A stretch of 64,000 nt of DNA, taken from assembly GCA_025506515.1 (NCBI GenBank), contig CM046442.1, positions 65,736,438 to 65,800,437 on the forward strand, given 5' to 3'. This document shows, piece by piece, positions 57,860 to 64,000 of this stretch. Positions within the stretch are counted from its first letter, which is position 1, and every line of letters starts with the position of its first letter. This DNA comes from Flaveria trinervia (taxonomy: Eukaryota; Streptophyta; Magnoliopsida; Asterales; Asteraceae). The notes under the pieces were generated by a model. It saw nothing but the letters and a program-made list of their open reading frames with translations. It was not told the DNA's origin and searched no databases. A program made the position numbers and the translations under genes.

Positions 57860-58732
57860 ATGGCCACCAATAATGACCATCATGATAACTCATCCGTGTC
57901 CACCCAATCATTACTAGCGATCCTCCAAAAGGAACGTCTAAATCATAACAACTTTATTGATTGGTATCGAAACTTGAATCGTTCTCAAGCAAGAGAGAAC
58001 ATCATATGTTTTAGACGACCCTATCCCCGATCAACCTACTGAGGATGATGAGGAGGCCTATAAAGATTGGCTAAAATACATTGAGGACTTCGTCCAAGTG
58101 TCTTGTCTCATGCTAGCGAGCATGACTCCGGATCTCCAAAAGGAGTATGAACATCACGGAGCTTATGACATGATAACCCAGCTGAAGGAAACGTTCCAAC
58201 AGCAAGCAAGGGTTGAGCGCTTCGAAACGGTTCGAGCACTCCATGCATGTCGTATGGACGACAACCAATCGTTTCATCTTATGTACTTAAGATGAAAAGT
58301 CATATTGACCACCTCGAGAGGCTTAATTGTCCCGTCTCAAGGAATTGGCCACGGATTTGATCCTTAATGGCCTTACCAAGAAGTTCGAGACATTTGTGTT
58401 GAATTACAACATGAATGCATGGGACAAGAGCATTGGTGAGCTTCACTCAATGCTTAAAACGGCCGAGGCGGCCATGGGTAAAAGGGTTTTACCCGTTCTC
58501 ACCATCCATGAAGGTGGAAACAAGAAAAGGGCTCATCCCGCACCCAAGGCAAAGGTTGCCAAGGGTAAGGGACCCGTTTGGGGAAAAGGGAAAGGGGTGG
58601 CAAGGGTGCCACCCAAACCACAAGAGAAGAAGCAAAAGGTTGCAACTAATGACCCATGCTTCAAGTGTGGAGAGATTGGACATTGGGCAAGGAATTGTCC
58701 TGTCCATCTCCAAGAGTTGAAGGCAAAGAGGG
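57860..58732 (+). pseudogene. Gag of element B
   Basis: Starts MATNNDHHDNSSVSTQS, with NFIDWYRNLNRSQ, then a frameshift near 57990 and another near 58290. Frame 58327-58827 carries LATDLILNGLTKKFETFVLNYNMNAW, a Lys/Pro-rich linker and the zinc knuckle CFKCGEIGHWARNC. Gag forms the particle and binds RNA. Damage is moderate. Confidence 0.9.
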
Positions 58733-58966
58733 ATGCCGGGCAGACCTCAGGAACAATATACATGGGTGTTAGATACCGGGTGTGGAACTCATATTTGCAA
58801 TTTGTGGCATGGGTTCAAAAGAAGTAGGGACTTCAATCAAGGGGATGTTAGTCTCTTCATGGGCAATGGAACCAAAGTCAAAGTTGAAGCTCATGGGGAC
58901 TACATCCTAAAACTTCCAAGTGGGTTGGATGTAATTTTGAAGAATGTTTATATGCTCCTAGTTTGA
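58733..58966 (+). pseudogene. Protease of element B
   Basis: YTWVLDTGCGTHIC is the aspartic protease active site, followed by LFMGNGTKVKVEAHGDYILKLPSG. The frame ends at 58964, where a shift leads to the pre-integrase region. The catalytic motif is intact. Confidence 0.88.
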
Positions 58967-60240
58967 CTAGGAACATTATTTCAGTATCCCAATTAAGACA
59001 TTATGATTATGTATTATCTTTTTGTTGAAAATGATATTCATGTTTCTTTAAATGATATGTTCTATTTTAAAGCTATTCCCATTAATGGTATTTATGAATT
59101 GGTTCATGAAAATGCTTTAAATAGTTCATTGTACCATACCAACACCAAGAAACTCAAGTTGGATTTGAGTGATACCTATCTTTGGCATTATCGTCTTGGT
59201 CATATAAACAAGAAACATAGACAAACACTTAAAAAGAATGGTCTTTTAAAAACAAATGAATGTGATTCATTTGATGTATGTGAATCTTGTTTACAGGGAA
59301 AAATGACTAAGGCACCCTTTAGTGGAACTAACGAAAGGGCACAAGATTTATTAGGAATCATACATTCGGATATGTGTGGTCCTTTTAAACCAATGACTAG
59401 GAATGGTGACAGATACTTCATTACCTTTACCGACGATTATAGTCGCTATGGGTATGTGTACTTATTATGGCACAAAGATGAAGCTTTTGAAATGTTCAAA
59501 ATCTTCAAGAATGAAGTAGAAAATCAACTCAACAAGTCGATTAAAGTTCTCCGCACCTATAAAGGAGGTGAATACCTAAGTGATGCTTTTCGGGATCATC
59601 TTAGGAGTTGTGGGATTGTTTCACAACTCACTCCACCTGGAACACCACAACATAATGGTGTGTCTTAGAGGAGGAATCGAACCTTATTGGATATGGTTTG
59701 ATCTATGATGGCTAGAAGCACATTACCTCTATCATTTTGGGGTTTCGCTTTGCTCTCCGCGGCTCGTATTCTAAATATGGCCCAAACCAAAAAGGTGGAA
59801 AGGACACCTTTTGAGATATGGAATGGAAGAGTTCCATCCCTATCATACTTAAGGGTCTGGGGTTGTGAGGCTTACGTTAAGACTCCCACCCCAAACAAAT
59901 TGGAAGTCCGATCCAACAAGTGTATCTTTATTGCATATCCTAGAGATTCTATGGGATATTATTTCTATGATCCACTGGAACAAAAGGTGTTTGTTGCCAG
60001 AAAGGGTGTGTTCTTAGAGGCAAAGTTCCTTATGGGAGGAACTAGCAGTAGAACAGTGGATCTTGAGGAGGATCAAGAACCACAACCCGATGCACGTTTG
60101 GTTGAAACTAGCCTCAACATGAGGATGTTGAGGATGATCAAGTGGTTGATCAATACACACAAAATGTTCGCAGAAGTGGTAGAACTAGTAATCCACCTAA
60201 AAGATATGGATTTTTCATGGATGGATGCTATGTGGTAGAT
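58967..60240 (+). pseudogene. Integrase of element B
   Basis: Frame 59003-59668 has the zinc region HYRLGHINKKH...CESCLQGK and the core IIHSDMCGP (first Asp). The second catalytic Asp is Tyr (LRTYKGGEY, near 59567), and the catalytic Glu codon is a TAG stop (NGVS-stop-RRN, near 59666). After a second stop the frame 59705-60238 continues with TPFEIWNGRVPSLSYLRVWGCEAYV and the linker. Otherwise the frame is well kept. Confidence 0.9.
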
Positions 60241-61181
60241 TTAGATGAACCAACCACATACCAGAATGCAGTGTCCAATTTGGATTGTGACAAATGGCTT
60301 GAGGCCATGAACGTTGAGATGCAATCCATGTATGACAATCAAGTTTGGGAACTTGTTGTACCACCTCTTAATTCCAAAGTAGTTGGAAGCAATTGGGTTC
60401 CAAGAAGAAAACCGATATGCATGGAAACTTGGATACTTATAAAGCTAGACTTGTAGCAAAGGGTTTCACTCAAACTCAAGGGGTTGACTATGATGAAACT
60501 TTCTCACCTGTTGCGATGCTAAAGTCTATAAGGATATTGTTTGCCATAGCTGCTCATTATGATTATGAGATTTGGCAAATGGATGTCAAAACTGCTTTCC
60601 TAAATGTATATCTTGAGGAAGATGTCTATATGGTTCAGCCTGAAGGTTTTGTCAATCCAAGACATCCTAACAAAGTATGCAAGTTAAAGAAATCAATCTA
60701 TGGATTGAAACAAGCATCGAGAAGCTGGAATCATCGTTTTGATGAGGAAGTAAAGAAATTTGGCTTCATCAAAAATGCTGATGAGGATTTTGTGTATAAG
60801 AAGGCTAGTGGGAGCACAATAACTTTCCTAGTATTGTATGTTGATGACATACTACTATTTGGAAATGACATTCCAACCTTGGAAGGTGTAAAAACCTGGC
60901 TTGGAAGTTGTTTTTCCATCAAGGATCTTGGTGAAGCCGCCTATATTCTGGGAATAAAGATCTATAGGGATAGATCAAGGCGGTTGATTGGTTTAAATCA
61001 AAGTGCATACATTGATAAGATCTTGAAAAGGTTCAAGATGGAGAACTCTAAGAAAGGTACCATACCTATTCAAAGAGGAACGATATTAAGTACGACTCAA
61101 TGTCCTAGCTCAAGGGATGAGCAAGATAAAATGAAGGCATCCCAAATGCATCTGCTATTGGATCCATCATGTATGCAATGA
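60142..61181 (+). pseudogene. Reverse transcriptase of element B
   Basis: The 262-codon frame from 60393 has KARLVAKGFTQTQGVDYDETFSPVAM, QMDVKTAFLN, KKSIYGLKQASRSW, YVDDILLFGND (YVDD at 60837-60848) and DLGEAAYILGIKIY. It is uninterrupted until a frameshift near 61140. A shift near 60400 separates it from the linker/N-terminal frame 60142-60456. The active site is intact. Confidence 0.92.
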
Positions 61182-61740
61182 TATGCACTCGACCAGACGT
61201 GTCATGCGCCTTAAGCATGACAAGCCATTACCAGCAAAATCCTGGAAACAGTCATGGATGGCTGTTAAGAACATACTTAATACCTAAGGAGGACAAGAGA
61301 TATGTTCCTAATCTATGGATCTGGCGATGAGGAAGTCGTTGTAAAAGGTTACACAGATGCGAGTTTCCAAACCGATCGTGATGATTCTCGGTCACAATCG
61401 GGATATATTTTCATTCTGAATGGAAGAGCTCCAAACAGGATGTGGTGGCTCTATCCACTATAGAATCAGAAATGTCGCCGCCTCATTGGCAGCTCAAGAA
61501 GCTGCATGGTTGAAGAAATTCATTGCCGATCTAGGGGTTGTCCCTTCCATTCAGGAACCCCTAGAGATCTTTTGTGATAACGAGGGGCGATTGCTCAAAT
61601 CAAGGAACCTCATGCTCATCAAAAGACTAGGCACATTGAGCGGAGATTCAAGTACACGAGATGAAGTTGAAAAGGGAAAGATAGTATTCGCAAAGTTCAC
61701 ACGGATCAAACATTGCGGATCCTCTCACGAAGGTCTTTGA
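61182..61740 (+). pseudogene. RNase H of element B
   Basis: Text equivalent to the H RNase H is spread over shifted frames: GYTDASFQTDRDDSRSQSGYIF near 61345-61410, then ASLAAQEAAWLKKFIADLGVVPSIQEP and CDNEG in frame 61420-61740. At least three indels break it. Confidence 0.85.
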
Positions 61741-62556
61741 AAAGGCAAAGCATGAAAGTCATACTTGTGCCATGGGACTTCGATATTCTAGTGATTGGAT
61801 TTGATCTGTAATTTTGTATTTGGATATGTGGAACTCTTTATTATTAAGTAAAATTATTTGGTTATAATGTTCAATTAATGTTCCAATTTAGCATGTTTAA
61901 TCCATGAGTAAATTGTTTACTCTAAATGTCTGTAGTCGTTCATAATTGTGGGAACAAGTATGAGGGTAAGATTATTATGAACTTGGATTGGTTGATATTC
62001 AAAGGATGAATATAGAGCAATGGGTTGCTACCAAGGTTCATAGATATTTGTGGGATACAAATATTGGACTAACCCGCATCTCAAACTTTACTACATGGAA
62101 TCTTATTGATTGATCATAAGTAAATTTAAGTAAAGGCAAATATCATTTGGTATCCTCCGACTTGAGATACATATTGGGTTTTGATATTCACCCAGTATTA
62201 TACCTTGAGCTAATTCTTCACTATCCTGAAATAGGGACAACACATAAGGGTATGTTCAGGTATGACACGAGGTGTTTGTGAGAAACGTATGTAGTCAAGA
62301 TGGAATTTGTTCCTCTTATTCGTTGAGAGTTAGATGTCTAAGGCCTAATAAGTTAAATCAACAAGTAATGATCACTCTGTGTCCTTGGATTTAACATGAC
62401 ATCTGTAACAAAAGGATAAATGATTGATTCACCTAAATCATTTCAAGTAGGGTACTTGAAAGGGATGATGTTTTGAATGGCTATAAGTCATGCGTATTAA
62501 GGTTAGTAACCGTTGTTAGGCGGTATTTACTGCTTGCATCAATCTTCTATGAATCT
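61741..62556 (+). other. 3' untranslated region of element B
   Basis: Non-coding, alignable with 11818-12716 of element H. It includes the text ATATTGGACTAACCCGCATCT and ends in CTTCTATGAATCTT before the polypurine tract. Confidence 0.65.
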
Positions 62557-62571
62557 TGGGCAAGTGGGATT
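62557..62571 (+). other. Polypurine tract of element B
   Basis: GGGCAAGTGGGATT directly before the LTR start TGTTGGATTC. Confidence 0.78.
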
Positions 62572-63499
62572 TGTTGGATTCTATGTGCCCAAGACACTTA
62601 GAATATTGAGGTGGTTAGTACGTTATGATCCAAGTCGGTTATACCCAATGACAAGCTTAGCAAACACCCATTAATATTTAATTGATGATATGATCATACA
62701 ATTAAATATTTACACCAATTTAGAAAATGAGTTTTCTAAATAAGTTGCATATGAGAATGAACACCTTATTAGTATAATATTTTGTTCAATAATATTATTT
62801 GAAGTCTTATCTAAATTAGTTGGATAACACCAAATAATAATGAGAGTATACTACTTATACAATTAAATGGTTAATTGCATAAACTAGTTACAAGACTAAA
62901 TAATATATGTGTGTGTGTCAAATTTTATAAGAGGGAAACCTCTTTTAAAATTTTCGACCGCCCCCCTTTAATTGATTGGGTCCTTGGCCTTGGAACATAC
63001 ACACATCAATACTTGTCTAGTTCAGCTTTTTCCTCTCATATCTCAAGACATGCAAACTTGAAAAACTCTCTCAATTCTCTCTCAAGACTCATGGTTCTAG
63101 CAGCTGAAATTTGAGGGTTTTTGAAGGTTTTGGTGGTGATTCTTCCTAACAAGAAGGAGCTTTGCAAACAAGCTTGGGGTATACAAGCTTGAGAGGTCCT
63201 ACCTTGGAGCCTTGGCCGAGTTTGAGCATTCCACATTCCCTTTAGTGTTGGTTTTTGCTGCTGCTGGAAGGTAGTTTTCACAGCTCAATATAGCTGTGAT
63301 TTTATGTGCATTTACATGTGTTCATAGCTAGCTATTCACATAAATGATCCCTTTTGTTCTTGGTTTGTTTACACTTTAAAACATCAAATAGAACATGTTT
63401 TTTTTCAGCTTAAAAACAATGTAATAATGTTAAACTTCCGCTGTGTTTTACAAAGTTTAAGTGGTTAAACTATGTCTTGTGTTATAACAAACCCCAACA
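62572..63499 (+). repeat. 3' LTR of element B
   Basis: 928 bases, TGTTGGATTC to CCCCAACA, intact ends. High similarity to the surviving part of the 5' LTR suggests B is among the youngest insertions here. Confidence 0.92.
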
Positions 63500-63504
63500 G
63501 TATG

Positions 63505-64000
63505 TTGATGACATACTACCTTTTGGAAATGATATTCCAACCATGGAAGGTGTCAAAACCTGGCTTGGAAGTTGTTCTTCCATAAAATCTCGGTGAAGCC
63601 GCCTATATTTTTGGAATATAGATCTATAGGGATAGATCGAGGCGGTTGATAGTTTAAATCAAAGTGCATATATTAATAAAGTCTTGAAAAGGTTCAAGAT
63701 GGAAAAACTCTGAGAAAGGTATGGTACCTATTCAAAGAGGGACAATATTGAGTACATCTTAATGTCCGAGCTCAAAGGATGAGCAAGATCGAATGAAGGA
63801 CATCCCATATGCATCAGCTATAGGATCCATCATGCGATGATATGCACTAGATCAGACATGTCATGCGCGTTAATCATGACGAGCAGATATCAGCAGAATC
63901 CAGGTAATAGCCATTGGATGGTTATTAAAAGTATATTGAAATACCTTAGGAGGACTAAGGGAATGTTTCTAATATATGGATGTGATGAAGAGGAACTCGT
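63505..64000 (+). pseudogene. Reverse transcriptase of element A, second part
   Basis: Resumes at V-D-D of the active site (VDDILPFGNDIPTMEGVKTWLGS) and continues with SLNQSAYINKVLKRFKME in shifted frames. Stops and shifts are frequent. The RNase H and 3' LTR of A lie outside the window. Confidence 0.88.

Larger units (their letters stand above)
55876..63504 (+). mobile_element. Copia element B (55881-63499) with GTATG target duplication
   Basis: LTR start TGTTGGATTC at 55881 and LTR end CCCCAACA at 63499 are flanked by perfect GTATG at 55876-55880 and 63500-63504. Joining the flanks restores the reading of the A RT through YVDD. The element is 7619 bases, order LTR-leader-gag-PR-IN-RT-RH-3'UTR-LTR, no aORF. 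It is a close relative of A and H. Confidence 0.95.
50601..64000 (+). mobile_element. Copia element A, right end outside window
   Basis: Starts TGTTGGATTC after GCTTA and contains 5' LTR, primer site, leader, gag, protease, integrase and RT, then is interrupted at 55880 by element B and continues from 63505. It has no aORF visible in the window. Its 3' LTR and target duplication are not included. Confidence 0.88.

Noticed and set aside
63036..63281. Minus-strand frame of 81 codons in the B LTR, also partly present at 56397-56588
   Set aside because: Both copies are LTRs of the same young element, so similarity is expected without coding constraint; no known domain.

Overview
This window looks like a heterochromatic, retrotransposon-saturated piece of a flowering-plant nuclear genome. 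I found no host protein-coding gene, tRNA, CRISPR array or bacterial-type feature. Nearly every segment belongs to a decayed LTR retrotransposon, and most are nested inside one another. The copia elements with a long extra ORF downstream of pol resemble elements I associate with the daisy family (Asteraceae); that taxonomic hint is inference from memory and is not proven here. Element letters below are mine.

Layout. (1) 1-7931: a minus-strand Ty3/gypsy chromovirus-like element (GY): 3' LTR cut by the window edge, broken pol and gag, 5' LTR. (2) 7932-8822: AT-rich unassigned DNA, then the start of a duplicated block. (3) 8823-10868: LTR and extra-ORF remnants of a minus-strand copia family (D0/D), copy G1. 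(4) 10869-25802: minus-strand copia element H, carrying a solo LTR (13200-13813, target duplication GCATG) and split by a composite insertion (15611-24393, duplication GTACCTA). The composite contains minus-strand copia element E (extra ORF, RT, its own solo-LTR insertion) and LTR pieces with a 5S-rRNA-like module. (5) 25803-29023: a second copy (G2) of block 3 plus an H-type solo LTR. (6) 27853-50600: minus-strand copia element D; its 3' LTR is split by that solo LTR and by the 14.2-kb plus-strand element F (29229-43413), followed by its extra ORF, RNase H, RT and integrase tail. (7) 50601-64000: plus-strand copia element A, inserted in D and itself split by plus-strand element B (55881-63499, duplication GTATG).

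How the parts relate. Three copia families (D, E, F) carry an extra ORF region (aORF) of about 3.3 kb between pol and the 3' LTR, related in its N-terminal part. In each family the stretch upstream of the aORF start holds clustered copies of a short, family-specific palindrome, then a TATA-like box, then the aORF ATG. The same palindrome is clustered in that family's own LTR: CTTCGGAAG in D, TCAGTAGTT/AACTACTGA in E, CAGTCG-N2-CGACTG in F. The sequence therefore suggests a second, internal promoter for the aORF that copies the LTR promoter, with a rapidly diverging family-specific recognition motif. The copia elements without an aORF (A, B, H) show no such arrays. This is the most interesting system in the window.

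All elements are damaged by stops, frameshifts, lost catalytic residues and deletions, so no autonomous element is present. Only a few stretches remain open, chiefly a 425-codon aORF C-terminus in E and a 322-codon piece in F.
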